64,000 bases of DNA from Deltaproteobacteria bacterium HGW-Deltaproteobacteria-13. Lineage in GTDB: Bacteria > Desulfobacterota > Syntrophia > Syntrophales > Smithellaceae. The notes below the pieces were generated by a model. The model did no database searches and was not told the origin of the DNA. It was given only the letters and a program-made list of their open reading frames with translations. Positions 21,462 to 30,739 of this stretch are shown here, piece after piece. Location: contig PHBJ01000012.1 of assembly GCA_002840555.1 (NCBI GenBank), positions 1 through 64,000 on the forward strand, read 5' to 3'. The position numbers and the translations under genes were made by a program. Positions within the stretch are counted from its first letter, which is position 1, and every line of letters starts with the position of its first letter.

Positions 21462-21827
21462 TTGGCTTCCAAAAAGACATTAAAGATCAGAGAAAAAAGG
21501 GAAAAAAGAACAAGGGCCAAACTTGTCGGAACTCAGGAAAAGCCCCGTCTTTCCGTATTCCGGAGTGATAAGCATATTTACGCTCAAGCCATCGATGATA
21601 CACAGGCGAGCACCCTGGCAACGGCATCTACTTTGTGCAAAGAATTGGCAAAAAAAATTAAAGACAAGAACAAAGTGGATGTAGCCAAGGAAGTGGGCAG
21701 GTTAATTGCAGAAAGATTGAAAACTCTGGGAATTGAGAAAGTGGTTTTTGATAGAGGGAGATTTCTCTATCACGGTCGCGTGAAGGCTTTAGCAGACGCC
21801 GCAAGGGAAAGTGGTCTGAAATTTTAA
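21462..21827 (+). CDS. rplR: 50S ribosomal protein L18
   Basis: L18 binds 5S rRNA with L5 and L25. The 121 residues start at TTG (21462) with AGAGGT upstream ([16 protein letters not shown]). [18 protein letters not shown] and the C-terminal [20 protein letters not shown] are the family signatures. Confidence 0.96.
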   Translation: MASKKTLKIREKREKRTRAKLVGTQEKPRLSVFRSDKHIYAQAIDDTQASTLATASTLCKELAKKIKDKNKVDVAKEVGRLIAERLKTLGIEKVVFDRGRFLYHGRVKALADAARESGLKF

Positions 21828-21864
21828 TTTTATTAAATAATAACCGATAATAAAGGAAGAGTCT

Positions 21865-22344
21865 TTGGATAAGAGAGAAATGAAAGATGTGGAATTACTT
21901 GACAGAGTTGTCGCTATTAACAGAACGGCAAAAGTAGTCAAGGGCGGCAGGAGATTTCGTTTCAGCGCCATTGTTGTTATAGGCGATGGCAAAGGCATGA
22001 TCGGGACGGGATTGGGTAAGGCTCATGAAGTGCCGGAAGCTATTCGCAAGGGTATGGACATGGCCAAAAAAAACATGGTGAAGGTTGCCATTGTGGAAAG
22101 GACGATTCCTTACGAAGTCATTGGCCGCGCCGGCGCGGGTAAAGTTCTCCTGAAACCGGCATCCGAAGGAACAGGATTGATCGCCGGCGGCGCTGTAAGA
22201 GCCGTATTGGAAGTTGCCGGTGTGCATAATATTTTAACGAAATGCCTGGGATCTCATAATCCGCATAATCTGGTGAAAGCCACTCTGGAAGGCCTTTGCC
22301 AGTTGAAACATCCGGAGGAAATTGCGGCGCAAAGAGGCAAGTAG
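21865..22344 (+). CDS. rpsE: 30S ribosomal protein S5
   Basis: S5 contributes to mRNA entry and decoding fidelity. The 159 residues contain [20 protein letters not shown] (the dsRBD-like domain) and the C-terminal domain with [19 protein letters not shown]. The start is TTG 21865 with AAAGGAAGA upstream. An ATG at 21880 is possible and would shorten it by five residues. Confidence 0.94.
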   Translation: MDKREMKDVELLDRVVAINRTAKVVKGGRRFRFSAIVVIGDGKGMIGTGLGKAHEVPEAIRKGMDMAKKNMVKVAIVERTIPYEVIGRAGAGKVLLKPASEGTGLIAGGAVRAVLEVAGVHNILTKCLGSHNPHNLVKATLEGLCQLKHPEEIAAQRGK

Positions 22345-22374
22345 TCTTGTCAACCATACATGAGGTGGATCAGA

Positions 22375-22563
22375 GTGGGTAAGATGTTGAAAATTACAAA
22401 AATAAAAAGTGAAATCGGCCGTCCCGAAAAACAAAGAAAAATTTTAAGGGGAATGGGCCTGAACAAATTAAACAGCACGGTAACTTTAACTGACACTCCG
22501 CAGGTACGCGGTATGATAAATAAAGTTATTCATTTAGTTTCTGTGGAAGAGTCAAAGGAGTAG
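22375..22563 (+). CDS. rpmD: 50S ribosomal protein L30
   Basis: L30 is a small 50S protein present in a subset of bacteria. Start choice: GAGGTGG (22362-22368) lies 6 bases before GTG 22375, giving 62 residues (MGKMLKITKIKSEIGRPEKQ). ATG 22384 (59 residues) is the alternative. RILRGMGLNK-type and DTPQVRGMINKV segments match the family. rplO follows after three bases. Confidence 0.92.
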   Translation: MGKMLKITKIKSEIGRPEKQRKILRGMGLNKLNSTVTLTDTPQVRGMINKVIHLVSVEESKE

Positions 22564-22566
22564 TAT

Positions 22567-23013
22567 ATGGATTTGGGTACGCTTAAGGCTCCTGCCGGCG
22601 CGACAAAAAACAGGAAGCGTGTGGGACGTGGTGATGGTTCCGGGCACGGTGGAACATCCGGCAAAGGGGATAAGGGGCAAAAAGCCCGCTCGGGTGGAAA
22701 AGTGAGAGCCGGGTTTGAAGGCGGACAGATGCCGATGGCACGCCGTTTGCCCAAACGCGGTTTCCGTAATCCTTTCCGTGAAAAATTTGTCGCTGTAAAC
22801 ATTCTGGATTTATGCCGTAAATTCAGCAAAGGAGCGGTCATTAATGAAGCGTCTCTTTTGGAGAGCGGCATTGTGAAGAAAAAAGGCAGTAATATTAAAA
22901 TATTGGCCAAGGGAGAAATCAATTTCCCTGTTACTTTAAAAATTGCGAATATCAGTCAGGCCGCGAAAAACAAAATTACCGCAGCCGGTGGTTCCGTGGA
23001 AGAGGTAATATAA
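22567..23013 (+). CDS. rplO: 50S ribosomal protein L15
   Basis: L15 is a late-assembly 50S protein. The 148 residues begin [20 protein letters not shown]. They have the long Gly/Lys-rich N-terminal extension with [20 protein letters not shown] and [15 protein letters not shown], typical of the family. The stop is one base before the secY start. Confidence 0.96.
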   Translation: MDLGTLKAPAGATKNRKRVGRGDGSGHGGTSGKGDKGQKARSGGKVRAGFEGGQMPMARRLPKRGFRNPFREKFVAVNILDLCRKFSKGAVINEASLLESGIVKKKGSNIKILAKGEINFPVTLKIANISQAAKNKITAAGGSVEEVI

Positions 23014-23014
23014 T

Positions 23015-24322
23015 TTGTTAGAAGGGCTGGGCAGCGTATCAAAAATTCCGGAATTGCAAAGAAGGATTCTATTCACGATTCTTCTTTTAGGTGTTTACCG
23101 GATCGGTGTATATATTCCAACGCCGGGCATTGATAATGTCGCATTATTGGCTTATTTTGAACATGCCAAAGGTTCCCTGTTTGGCCTGATGGATATGTTT
23201 GCCGGTGGTGCTTTTAGTAATTTTTCCATTTTTGCGCTGGGCATTATGCCCTATATCAGTTCTTCAATTATTTTACAGTTATTAACCATTGCTGTCCCTC
23301 ATCTGGAAAGACTTTCTAAAGAGGGAGAGTCCGGACGGCGGAAGATCACGCAATACACCCGCTACGGAACAGTTCTTTTAAGTACGATTCAGGGTTTTGG
23401 CATCGCTTTTGGTTTACAGCAGATGACAGGTCCTTCAGGCGCTCCGATTGTTTTGCAGGCCGGCTGGGCGTTCATCATCATGACCGTTATTACATTAACT
23501 TCCGGTACAGCCTTTATTATGTGGCTGGGTGAAACGATTACGGAAAAGGGGATTGGCAACGGCATCTCCCTGATAATTTTTGCCGGTATTATCTGCCGTA
23601 TTCCCGCGGCGATTGGCAATACATTCAGATTGGCCACAGCCGGTGAACTGGGCGTGCTGGTAATTTTGTTAATTACAATTTTGATGGTCGCCGTTATTGG
23701 CGCGATCGTTTTTGTTGAAGGCGGACAACGCCGCATTCCCGTGCAATATGCGAAAAGAATAGTGGGGCGCAAAATGTACGGCGGTCAGACCACACATTTA
23801 CCTTTGAAGGTCAATACGTCGGGCGTTATTCCTCCGATTTTTGCATCGTCGGTGATTATGTTTCCGGCAACGATTGCCAATTTTGCACCGCAGGGTTGGA
23901 TGCAATCAATAGCCGCGCAATTAAAGCCCGGTCAGTTAGTTTATGAGTTGCTTTATGTAGCGTTTATCTTTTTCTTTTGTTTCTTTTACACGGCCGTTAC
24001 CTTTAAACCGGATGATGTTGCCGACAATATGAAGAAGTTTGGCGGCTATGTCCCCGGGATCAGGCCCGGTAAAAAAACAGCGGAGTATATTGAAAACATA
24101 TTGGAAAGACTTACATTCAGCGGGGCCATTTACGTTTCTCTGGTTTGTGTTTTGCCCAGTGTTTTAATTGCTCAACTGAATGTTCCCTTTTATTTTGGCG
24201 GAACGGCGCTTCTGATTGTTGTCGGTGTGGCCATGGATACGGCCAGTCAGGTTGAGTCGCATTTACTGACAAGGCAATACGAGGGATTCATGAAAAAGGG
24301 ACATATTGTCCGCAGGAGATAA
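23015..24322 (+). CDS. secY: Preprotein translocase subunit SecY
   Basis: SecY is the channel-forming subunit of the Sec translocon. The 435 residues have ten predicted membrane helices. GIMPYISSSIILQLL (plug/TM2 region), RYGTVLLSTIQGFGIA and the cytoplasmic loop with QYAKRIVGRKMYGGQ are conserved. The start is TTG 23015, immediately after rplO, with GGAAGAGG upstream. It is followed directly by map; adk, which lies between secY and map in many bacteria, is absent. Confidence 0.97.
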   Translation: MLEGLGSVSKIPELQRRILFTILLLGVYRIGVYIPTPGIDNVALLAYFEHAKGSLFGLMDMFAGGAFSNFSIFALGIMPYISSSIILQLLTIAVPHLERLSKEGESGRRKITQYTRYGTVLLSTIQGFGIAFGLQQMTGPSGAPIVLQAGWAFIIMTVITLTSGTAFIMWLGETITEKGIGNGISLIIFAGIICRIPAAIGNTFRLATAGELGVLVILLITILMVAVIGAIVFVEGGQRRIPVQYAKRIVGRKMYGGQTTHLPLKVNTSGVIPPIFASSVIMFPATIANFAPQGWMQSIAAQLKPGQLVYELLYVAFIFFFCFFYTAVTFKPDDVADNMKKFGGYVPGIRPGKKTAEYIENILERLTFSGAIYVSLVCVLPSVLIAQLNVPFYFGGTALLIVVGVAMDTASQVESHLLTRQYEGFMKKGHIVRRR

Positions 24323-24342
24323 CGGAAGATCGGTTATTTATA

Positions 24343-25092
24343 ATGGTAATTTTAAAGCTTCCGGATGAAATTGAAAAAGCAAGAGCAAGTAATCGTATCG
24401 TTGCAGAGGTTTTAAGCAAACTCAGGGAAAAAGTTAAACCGGGTGTTAAAACAAAAGACCTGGATAAATTTGCCGAGGAAATCGCCCTGAAAAGAGGAGC
24501 CAAGCCGGCATTTAAAGGTTACCATGGTTATCCCTATTCCCTTTGTATATCGGTAAATGAAGTAGTCGTACACGGGATGCCTTCAGATCGTATATTGGAA
24601 GAAGGCGATATTGTTGGTTTGGATTTCGGCGTTTATTATCAGGGTTACTTCGGTGATGCAACGATAACGTTGCCGCTGGGGAAAGTAAGTGAAAAAGCTT
24701 TAAAGCTGATCAGGGTTACTGAGCAGAGTCTATACGCAGGTATAGAGCAGGCTGTCGACGGGAACAGACTGGGTGATATATCCGCTGCCGTTCAATCTAC
24801 GGTGGAAGATGCAGGTTATTCGGTCGTTCGGGATTTTGTTGGACATGGAATAGGTAAAAATCTGCATGAAGATCCGCAGATTCCTAATTTTGGAAAAAAA
24901 GGACGGGGAATCGAACTTAAAAAAGGTATGATTTTGGCCATCGAGCCGATGGTAAATGCCGGGAAATATAGAGTAAAGATTTTACCGGATGGCTGGACAG
25001 TGATTACAGAGGATGGAAGTTTGTCGGCTCATTTTGAGCACTCGATAGCAATTACTGATAACGGACCGGACATATTAAGTAAATTGAATTAA
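24343..25092 (+). CDS. map: Methionine aminopeptidase, type I
   Basis: Map removes the initiator Met from nascent proteins. The 249 residues match type I without the N-terminal zinc finger. Metal ligands are visible: the two Asp in LDFGVYYQGYFGDAT, His in FVGHGIGKNLHEDP, Glu in LAIEPMV and Glu in ITEDGSLSAHFEHS. It sits 20 bases after secY and 48 before infA, the common secY-(adk)-map-infA arrangement. Confidence 0.96.
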   Translation: MVILKLPDEIEKARASNRIVAEVLSKLREKVKPGVKTKDLDKFAEEIALKRGAKPAFKGYHGYPYSLCISVNEVVVHGMPSDRILEEGDIVGLDFGVYYQGYFGDATITLPLGKVSEKALKLIRVTEQSLYAGIEQAVDGNRLGDISAAVQSTVEDAGYSVVRDFVGHGIGKNLHEDPQIPNFGKKGRGIELKKGMILAIEPMVNAGKYRVKILPDGWTVITEDGSLSAHFEHSIAITDNGPDILSKLN

Positions 25093-25140
25093 TCATTTTC
25101 TTGATGTAAAAGGTGAAAGTTAAGCAAGACAGATAAAAGT

Positions 25141-25359
25141 ATGGCCAAAGAAGAAGCAATAGAAGTTGAGGGTCGGGTTATTGAGCCGTTGCCGAATGCC
25201 ATGTTCCGGGTAGAACTGGAAAACGGGCATAAAGTGTTAGCTCATATATCCGGTAAGATGCGTATGCATTTTATCAAGATATTGCCGGGGGATAAAGTGA
25301 CGGTAGAGCTTTCCCCTTATGATTTAACCCGGGGCAGAATCACTTACAGAACGAAGTAA
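25141..25359 (+). CDS. infA: Translation initiation factor IF-1
   Basis: IF-1 occupies the ribosomal A site during initiation. The 72-residue OB-fold protein ([20 protein letters not shown]) has the exact family length and ends [15 protein letters not shown]. It is followed by rpmJ after 36 bases, a near-universal pairing. Confidence 0.96.
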   Translation: MAKEEAIEVEGRVIEPLPNAMFRVELENGHKVLAHISGKMRMHFIKILPGDKVTVELSPYDLTRGRITYRTK

Positions 25360-25395
25360 AAAATATTTTTTTACTGAAAATAAGGAGTTAAAACC

Positions 25396-25509
25396 GTGAA
25401 AGTAAGATCGTCAGTGAAAAAAATATGTGAGAAATGCAAAATTGTCAAACGCAAGGGAGTTTTGCGCGTTATCTGCGAAAACCCCAAGCATAAGCAGCGT
25501 CAGGGCTAG
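25396..25509 (+). CDS. rpmJ: 50S ribosomal protein L36 (zinc form)
   Basis: This 37-residue gene starts at GTG 25396 with TAAGGAG upstream. The product [20 protein letters not shown] continues to [10 protein letters not shown]. The zinc ligands CxxC...C...H of the C+ form are all present. It lies between infA and rpsM, as expected. Confidence 0.95.
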   Translation: MKVRSSVKKICEKCKIVKRKGVLRVICENPKHKQRQG

Positions 25510-25533
25510 TTTTTAACATTCAGGAGGTTATAG

Positions 25534-25902
25534 GTGGCACGAATTTCAGGTGTTGATTTACCGAAAAATAAAAGAATGGAAGTTGCTTTAACTTATATTT
25601 ACGGCATCGGCAAAACGAGGGCAAAGCAAATCCTGAAAGATTCGGGTGTTAGCCCGGATACAAAGACTGACGAACTGGCCGACTCCGAAATATCGGCGAT
25701 CAGGGGCATCATCGATAAAGAGGGCAAGGTTGAGGGCGATCTGCGCCGGGAAATATCCATGTCGATCAAACGCTTGATGGATATTGGCGCTTACCGCGGA
25801 TTGCGGCACCGTAAAGGGCTTCCCGTAAGAGGACAGAGAACTCATACAAACGGAAGAACGAGAAAAGGTCCGCGGCGCGCTATTGCAGGCAAGAAAAAGT
25901 AA
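25534..25902 (+). CDS. rpsM: 30S ribosomal protein S13
   Basis: S13 contacts the P-site tRNA and bridges to the 50S subunit. The 122 residues start from GTG 25534 (AGGAGG upstream) as [39 protein letters not shown] near the C terminus is the family signature, and the basic tail is complete. Confidence 0.97.
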   Translation: MARISGVDLPKNKRMEVALTYIYGIGKTRAKQILKDSGVSPDTKTDELADSEISAIRGIIDKEGKVEGDLRREISMSIKRLMDIGAYRGLRHRKGLPVRGQRTHTNGRTRKGPRRAIAGKKK

Positions 25903-25914
25903 TTTGGAGGCATA

Positions 25915-26307
25915 ATGGTTAAGGCAGTCAGAAAAACTGGCAAAAAGAAAGAAAAGAAAAATATTACCGACGGTATTGCGCATATTCAATCGACTTTTAA
26001 TAATACGATTGTTTCAATAACTGATTTGAGTGGTAATGTCATTGCATGGTCGTCATCCGGATTACAGGGTTTTAAAGGTTCCCGCAAAAGCACTCCTTTT
26101 GCCGCGCAAATGGCGGCGGAAGATGTTGTGCGTAAAGCCAAGGAGCAGGGAATGCGCCGGGTACAAGTCTATATTAAAGGTCCAGGATCGGGGAGAGAAT
26201 CGGCATTGCGATCATTGCAACTGGCCGGGCTTACAATTACTCTGATTCGCGATGTAACGCCTGTTCCGCATAACGGATGCCGGCCGCCGAAACGTCGCAG
26301 AGTATAA
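25915..26307 (+). CDS. rpsK: 30S ribosomal protein S11
   Basis: S11 lies on the 30S platform near the mRNA exit. The 130 residues contain THIQ-type [31 protein letters not shown] and the C-terminal [23 protein letters not shown] lies just before the ATG. Confidence 0.97.
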   Translation: MVKAVRKTGKKKEKKNITDGIAHIQSTFNNTIVSITDLSGNVIAWSSSGLQGFKGSRKSTPFAAQMAAEDVVRKAKEQGMRRVQVYIKGPGSGRESALRSLQLAGLTITLIRDVTPVPHNGCRPPKRRRV

Positions 26308-26356
26308 TAGAAGCGTAAATTACGAATAATAACTTAGATATTAAGGGAGGCTTTTT

Positions 26357-26986
26357 TTGGCAAGATATACGGATTCCTCATGCAGGTTGTGTCGACGTGA
26401 AGGATTAAAACTTTTTTCTAAAGGCGACAGATGCTATTCGGAAAAATGTTCCTTTGAAAGAAGGGATTATGTTCCGGGAGATCATGGTCAGGCGCATAAA
26501 AAGCAGCGTTCTGATTACGGTGTGCAGTTACGTGAAAAGCAAAAGCTCAAGAGAATGTATGGTCTTTTGGAAAAGCAGTTTAGAGGCTATTTTACAAAGG
26601 CTGATAAGCAAAAGGGCATTACAGGAACGAATTTGCTTGTGCTTCTGGAAAGAAGAATGGACAATATGATATTCCGGATGGGATTTGCTAATTCCAGAGT
26701 TGAGGCGAGGCAATTAATCAGTCATGGTCATTTCCTGATTAATGGCAAGCCGTTTAATATTCCATCATATTTGCTTAAGGCCGGAGATGAAGTCTGCGTT
26801 AAGGAAGGCAGCCGTAAGATGACTCGCATCATGGGAGCGATTGAAACGGTGGCCAGACGCGGTGTGCCTCATTGGCTGGAATTGGATAAAGATAACTTCA
26901 AGGCCTCTATTAAAATGCTGCCGGTACGGGAAGATTTAACCATGCCGGTACAGGAACAACTTGTTGTCGAACTTTATTCGAAGTAA
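26357..26986 (+). CDS. rpsD: 30S ribosomal protein S4 (zinc form)
   Basis: S4 nucleates 30S assembly and in many bacteria autoregulates the alpha operon. The 209 residues start at TTG 26357. GGGAGG lies 6 bases upstream, followed by a T-run that runs into the start codon. The N terminus has the four-cysteine zinc site (CRLC, then CYSEKC). The S4 RNA-binding domain ([16 protein letters not shown] onward) is complete. Confidence 0.96.
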   Translation: MARYTDSSCRLCRREGLKLFSKGDRCYSEKCSFERRDYVPGDHGQAHKKQRSDYGVQLREKQKLKRMYGLLEKQFRGYFTKADKQKGITGTNLLVLLERRMDNMIFRMGFANSRVEARQLISHGHFLINGKPFNIPSYLLKAGDEVCVKEGSRKMTRIMGAIETVARRGVPHWLELDKDNFKASIKMLPVREDLTMPVQEQLVVELYSK

Positions 26987-27034
26987 AAAGATAAATTATT
27001 TTCATAAACCAGCTACTAAAGGATGGGCTTAATT

Positions 27035-28003
27035 ATGCAAAGGAACTGGTCAAGTTTGATTCGTCCCAAGCGTATTGATGTTGATGAAGCGACTCATACG
27101 AATTTATATGGAGAGTTTGCCATTCAGCCTCTGGAAAGAGGGTTTGGCATAACGCTCGGTAATGCGTTAAGAAGAGTGTTGCTCTCTTCTGTTCAGGGTT
27201 GTGCGATTGTTTCCGCCAAGATCGAAGGCGTGTTGCACGAATTCTCCACGGTACCCGGAGTGAAGGAAGATGTAACGGATATTATTCTGAACTTAAAAGG
27301 TGTGCGCTTTAAAATGGGGCAGGCGAACACAAAAGAAGTCAGCATTGATGTCACTCGTGTCGGAAACATAACGGCAGCCGATATTATTACGGACGGCACG
27401 ATTGAGGTTTTGAATCCCGATCATCATATCGCCACAATATCCAGCGGTTCTTTTAAGGCAAAATTGATCGTTAAAATGGGCAAGGGGTACGTTCCGGCCA
27501 AGAAGGAACTGGAGCCTGATCAGCCGAAAGGAACGATTAATATTGACGCAATTTTCTCACCCATTAAGAAAGTCAATTATATTGTTTCTTATGCGCGCGT
27601 GGGTCAAATAGCGGATTATGACAAGCTTACCCTGGAAGTCTGGACCGATGGCAGCGTGAAACCTGAAGATGCCATTGCTTATTCCGCGAAAATATTAAAA
27701 CAGCAACTGGACGTGTTTATTAACTTCGAAGAAGTCGAGGAAGAAGTTATACCGGAGAAACTGGATGATCAGGACAATGTAAATAAAGTTCTGCTGCGTT
27801 CGGTGGAAGATCTGGAGCTTTCCGTCCGTTCAGCCAACTGCCTGAAGAATGCGGGAATCAACACCATCGGCGAGCTGGTGAAGAAAACGGAAGCGGAGAT
27901 GCTTAAAACAAAGAATTTCGGGCGCAAATCGTTAAGCGAAATAAAAGATATTCTCAATGAATATGATCTGACTTTTGGGATGGATATTGATTCCAAAAAT
28001 TAG
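27035..28003 (+). CDS. rpoA: DNA-directed RNA polymerase subunit alpha
   Basis: RpoA is the assembly platform of RNA polymerase and the target of many activators. From ATG 27035 it has 322 residues starting [16 protein letters not shown], the usual N terminus. ATG 27023 sits immediately on the AAAGGA motif and is unlikely. The N-terminal dimerisation domain has [17 protein letters not shown]. The C-terminal domain (about 245-310) has [20 protein letters not shown] and [12 protein letters not shown]. Confidence 0.97.
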   Translation: MQRNWSSLIRPKRIDVDEATHTNLYGEFAIQPLERGFGITLGNALRRVLLSSVQGCAIVSAKIEGVLHEFSTVPGVKEDVTDIILNLKGVRFKMGQANTKEVSIDVTRVGNITAADIITDGTIEVLNPDHHIATISSGSFKAKLIVKMGKGYVPAKKELEPDQPKGTINIDAIFSPIKKVNYIVSYARVGQIADYDKLTLEVWTDGSVKPEDAIAYSAKILKQQLDVFINFEEVEEEVIPEKLDDQDNVNKVLLRSVEDLELSVRSANCLKNAGINTIGELVKKTEAEMLKTKNFGRKSLSEIKDILNEYDLTFGMDIDSKN

Positions 28004-28068
28004 AATGTAAAAGTCAATTGATAAAGATGATTTTTTAATTTAATAGTTAGGAAAGGAAGATATCAGCG

Positions 28069-28494
28069 ATGCATCACGGTAAAACAGGCAGTAAACTAGG
28101 CAGAACTTCCAGCCATAAGGAAGCGATGCTTCGTAATATGGTGACTTCTGTTATAAAACATGAACGTATTCGTACGACAGACATGAAGGCCAAAGAATTA
28201 AGAAAATTAGCCGACAAGATGATTACTTTAGGCAAAAGAGGCACTTTGCATGCGCGCCGTCAGGCCCTGGCTGTTGTTCGGGATGAAGATATGGTCAGTA
28301 AACTTTTCGGCGAACTTACCGAGCGCTTCCGTGAGCGTGAAGGGGGATACACAAGAATTGTCAAAACCGGTTATCGTTTTGGTGATAACGCCCCTGTTTC
28401 CATTTTAGAATTTATTCCTGACGAGAAAAAGAAGGAAAAAGCAAAACCAAAGGCCAAAGCGAAACCAAAAGCAAAAGAAAAGACAGCAGAATAG
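28069..28494 (+). CDS. rplQ: 50S ribosomal protein L17
   Basis: L17 is a 50S protein at the tunnel exit and usually the last gene of the alpha operon. The 141 residues begin [20 protein letters not shown]. The body ends near residue 118. It is followed by a low-complexity Lys/Ala/Pro tail of about 20 residues, longer than in many homologues and presumably disordered. A strong terminator begins 21 bases after the stop. Confidence 0.96.
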   Translation: MHHGKTGSKLGRTSSHKEAMLRNMVTSVIKHERIRTTDMKAKELRKLADKMITLGKRGTLHARRQALAVVRDEDMVSKLFGELTERFREREGGYTRIVKTGYRFGDNAPVSILEFIPDEKKKEKAKPKAKAKPKAKEKTAE

Positions 28495-28514
28495 GTTGTT
28501 CATACATAGAAATT

Positions 28515-28545
28515 AAAAGGCAGGGCTTTGACCCTGCCTTTTTTA
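28515..28545 (+). terminator. Intrinsic terminator of the ribosomal protein array
   Basis: AAAAGGCAGGG (28515-28525), a six-base loop, then CCCTGCCTTTT (28532-28542) and further T residues. The GC-rich perfect stem with a U-tract is a textbook Rho-independent terminator and closes the secE-rplQ block. The core GGCAGGG/CCCTGCC recurs in the terminator at 60968. Confidence 0.95.
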
Positions 28546-28667
28546 TTGTTGTTTTTTAGCGGCAAAAAATGTATTTATCTAAAAATGGCATTTTTACCGA
28601 TGCCCTTTTGATTCATTCTTTTGTTGAAGCATTAATTTGCACACATCATAATTGTGGAGGTTTGATT

Positions 28668-28928
28668 ATGTCAGAAAAGAAAATTGGCGAAGTAATGAAG
28701 TTTTTCTCGAAACCTTCCGTCGCCGCGGTAAAAATAACGGAAGGAGAGTTAGCTGTAGGCGACAGCATTAAATTTTCCGGACATACGACTGATTTTACCG
28801 ATGTTATCGAATCCATGGAAGTGGATAATAAATCCGTGCCAAAGGCTGTGGCTGGTGATTTTATCGGTGTAAAAGTTTCCGATCGCGTGCGGCCGGGCGA
28901 TGAAGTGTTCAAAGTTATTCCGGATTAA
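28668..28928 (+). CDS. Small elongation-factor-domain protein (EF-Tu domain 2-like)
   Basis: This 86-residue protein resembles a free-standing EF-Tu/IF2-type beta-barrel: VAAVKITEGELAVGDSIKF, then GVKVSDRVRPGDEVFKV, as in domain 2 of translational GTPases. No G domain is present. Small 'translation elongation factor-like' proteins of this size occur in archaea and deltaproteobacteria; their function is not established. GTGGAGG lies 7 bases before ATG 28668. It follows the ribosomal terminator and precedes phoB, so it probably has its own promoter. The function call is from the fold pattern only. Confidence 0.75.
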   Translation: MSEKKIGEVMKFFSKPSVAAVKITEGELAVGDSIKFSGHTTDFTDVIESMEVDNKSVPKAVAGDFIGVKVSDRVRPGDEVFKVIPD

Positions 28929-29039
28929 TTTTCATCATCCTGATATGTTCCGAACTTGTTGTAAATTCCTTTTACAAGAAGCTAAAGGAATGGTGTATTT
29001 AAAAAGCAATATTCAACGCATCTCCTGCTCAGGGTTTAG

Positions 29040-29744
29040 ATGTTTATGTCTAAAATTCTAATTGTCGACGACGAACGGGATATTGTGGAACTCCTTTCTT
29101 ACAATCTGGAGAAAGAAGGATTTTCTATAGTCAAAGCGTATGATGGCGTTTCTGTCTTCAATGTCATCGCGACGAAAAAACCGGATCTGATGATTCTGGA
29201 TTTGATGTTGCCCGGGATGAACGGACTGGATGTTTGTAAAAAAGTTCGCGCCAATCCGGCGACCGCCGGCTTGCCGGTCATCATGCTTACGGCCAAGGGT
29301 GAAGAATTAGATAAGATTATCGGACTGGAAATAGGCGCCGATGATTACATGACCAAACCTTTCAGCGTAAAAGAATTGATCGCCCGCGTCAGAACAATTC
29401 TAAGACGCTCGCAGGACAAGCCGGAAACGAAATTGACGGAAGCGTTTCATTACAAGGGTCTGGCGATCAATTACGCCTCATGCGCCGTGAAAATTGACAG
29501 TAAGCCGGTTACGCTCAGTCCCATGGAACTGAAGCTCCTTTTCTTCTTATCCCGCAATCCAGGCAGGGTCTATTCGAGAAATCAGCTTCTGGATCATGTT
29601 TGGGGCGATGATACATTTATTACCGACCGCGCCGTGGATGTCCATATCCGCCGCCTGCGCAGCCAGATCGAAAAAGATATGGAAAATCCACGTTATATTT
29701 TAACAATTCGGGGCTTTGGTTACAAATTTGCCGATACAAAATAA
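29040..29744 (+). CDS. phoB: Phosphate regulon response regulator PhoB (OmpR family)
   Basis: PhoB is a two-component response regulator, presumably activating the pst operon and the porin gene under phosphate starvation. The 234 residues have an N-terminal receiver domain (DD near residue 11, phospho-acceptor Asp in LMILDLMLPGMNG, Lys in MTKPFSVKEL) and a C-terminal winged helix (GRVYSRNQLLDHVWG, DVHIRRLRSQIEKD). ATG 29040 has AGGG 5 bases upstream; ATG 29046 is an alternative. Its likely kinase, phoR, lies at the far end of the pst operon. Assignment as PhoB rests on this context. Confidence 0.9.
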   Translation: MFMSKILIVDDERDIVELLSYNLEKEGFSIVKAYDGVSVFNVIATKKPDLMILDLMLPGMNGLDVCKKVRANPATAGLPVIMLTAKGEELDKIIGLEIGADDYMTKPFSVKELIARVRTILRRSQDKPETKLTEAFHYKGLAINYASCAVKIDSKPVTLSPMELKLLFFLSRNPGRVYSRNQLLDHVWGDDTFITDRAVDVHIRRLRSQIEKDMENPRYILTIRGFGYKFADTK

Positions 29745-29783
29745 TTTGCCGGCTGTTTTCCTGTGTGTTCGTTGAGATTATTC

Positions 29784-29839
29784 CTGTTCATAAACTTTCT
29801 TCCATCTGTCATCAAACTGTAACATTGACTATCTATAAT
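29784..29839 (+). promoter_or_regulatory. Pho boxes and -10 of the pst operon promoter
   Basis: CTGTCAT (29806-29812, perfect half-site) and CTGTAAC (29817-29823) are spaced 11 bases apart. After exactly 10 bases comes a perfect -10 TATAAT (29834-29839). This is the geometry of PhoB-activated promoters, where the box replaces the -35. A further CTGTTCATAAA at 29784-29794 is in 11-base phase, two units upstream, so up to four tandem 11-mers may bind PhoB. pstS starts 32 bases after the -10. Confidence 0.85.
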
Positions 29840-29871
29840 ACACTCAAATTAAAATCAGGGAGGAAAAGAAA

Positions 29872-30720
29872 ATGATAAGTATGGTTAAGAAAATAATTTT
29901 CAGCATGGTGTTTGTAGCTTTTACGGCTAGCCTTGCTATAGCCGCCGGGTCCGTCGTTATTAAAGGCTCGACAACCGTTTTGCCCATTGCGCAGGCGACG
30001 CTCGAAGCCTATATGAAAGCAAATAAAGGCGTCCAGATTTCTTTATCCGGCGGAGGTTCCGGGGACGGCATCAAAGCGCTGATCGATAAATCCACGGATA
30101 TCGCCACTTCGTCCAGGGAGATAAAAAGAGAGGAAATCGCATTGGCCGGATCCAAAGGAGTCAAACCTGTTGCGCATGTTATAGCCTATGACGCAATTAT
30201 CCCGGTAGTGAATCCGAAGAACAAAGTCCAGGGTTTATCCACTGATCAGTTAAGCCAGATTTATCAGGGGAAAATTACCAACTGGAAGGAAGTAGGCGGT
30301 GACAATTTAAAAATAGTCGTTATTTCCAGAGATTCCTCTTCAGGCACATTCGAATCGTGGGATCATTTTGTCATGAAAAAATCCAGAGTTGCCGCGACCG
30401 CGCAGATGCTGGCATCCAATGGAGCCATTGTTACGGCGATTGCCAAAAATAAATATGCTATCGGCTATCTCGGTATGGGTTATGTCAATAAGAGCGTTAA
30501 GGGGTTGCAGGTCAATGGTGTTACGGCTTCGGCCCAGACGGCATTATCCAAACAATATCCAATGTCCCGGGAACTTTACATGTACACAAACGGCGAACCG
30601 AAAGGTGAAGTTGCCAAATTTATCGCTTTTATTAAAAGTCCTAAGGGACAAGAAATTGTAAAGAAAGAAGGGTTCGTGCCGCTGACAGCTTTTAAAGAAG
30701 GCAAAAAAGCCGGGAAATAA
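29872..30720 (+). CDS. pstS: Periplasmic phosphate-binding protein PstS
   Basis: PstS captures phosphate for the PstCAB importer. The 282 residues begin with a Sec signal peptide (about residues 1-24, cleavage near AIAAG), without a lipobox cysteine. Phosphate-binding loops are recognisable: GSTTVLPIA, SGGGSGDGIKALIDKSTDIA and ISRDSSSGTFESW. GGGAGGA lies before ATG 29872; ATG 29881 is an alternative. It is the first gene behind the Pho boxes and is followed by a hairpin that may give it higher expression than the rest of the operon. Confidence 0.95.
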   Translation: MISMVKKIIFSMVFVAFTASLAIAAGSVVIKGSTTVLPIAQATLEAYMKANKGVQISLSGGGSGDGIKALIDKSTDIATSSREIKREEIALAGSKGVKPVAHVIAYDAIIPVVNPKNKVQGLSTDQLSQIYQGKITNWKEVGGDNLKIVVISRDSSSGTFESWDHFVMKKSRVAATAQMLASNGAIVTAIAKNKYAIGYLGMGYVNKSVKGLQVNGVTASAQTALSKQYPMSRELYMYTNGEPKGEVAKFIAFIKSPKGQEIVKKEGFVPLTAFKEGKKAGK

Positions 30721-30739
30721 TGTTTCAAAAAATTGATTT

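Noticed and set aside
28624-28652. TTGAAG-17-CATAAT as promoter of the small EF-domain gene
   Set aside because: The predicted start point would fall inside the ribosome-binding site GTGGAGG, leaving no usable leader.
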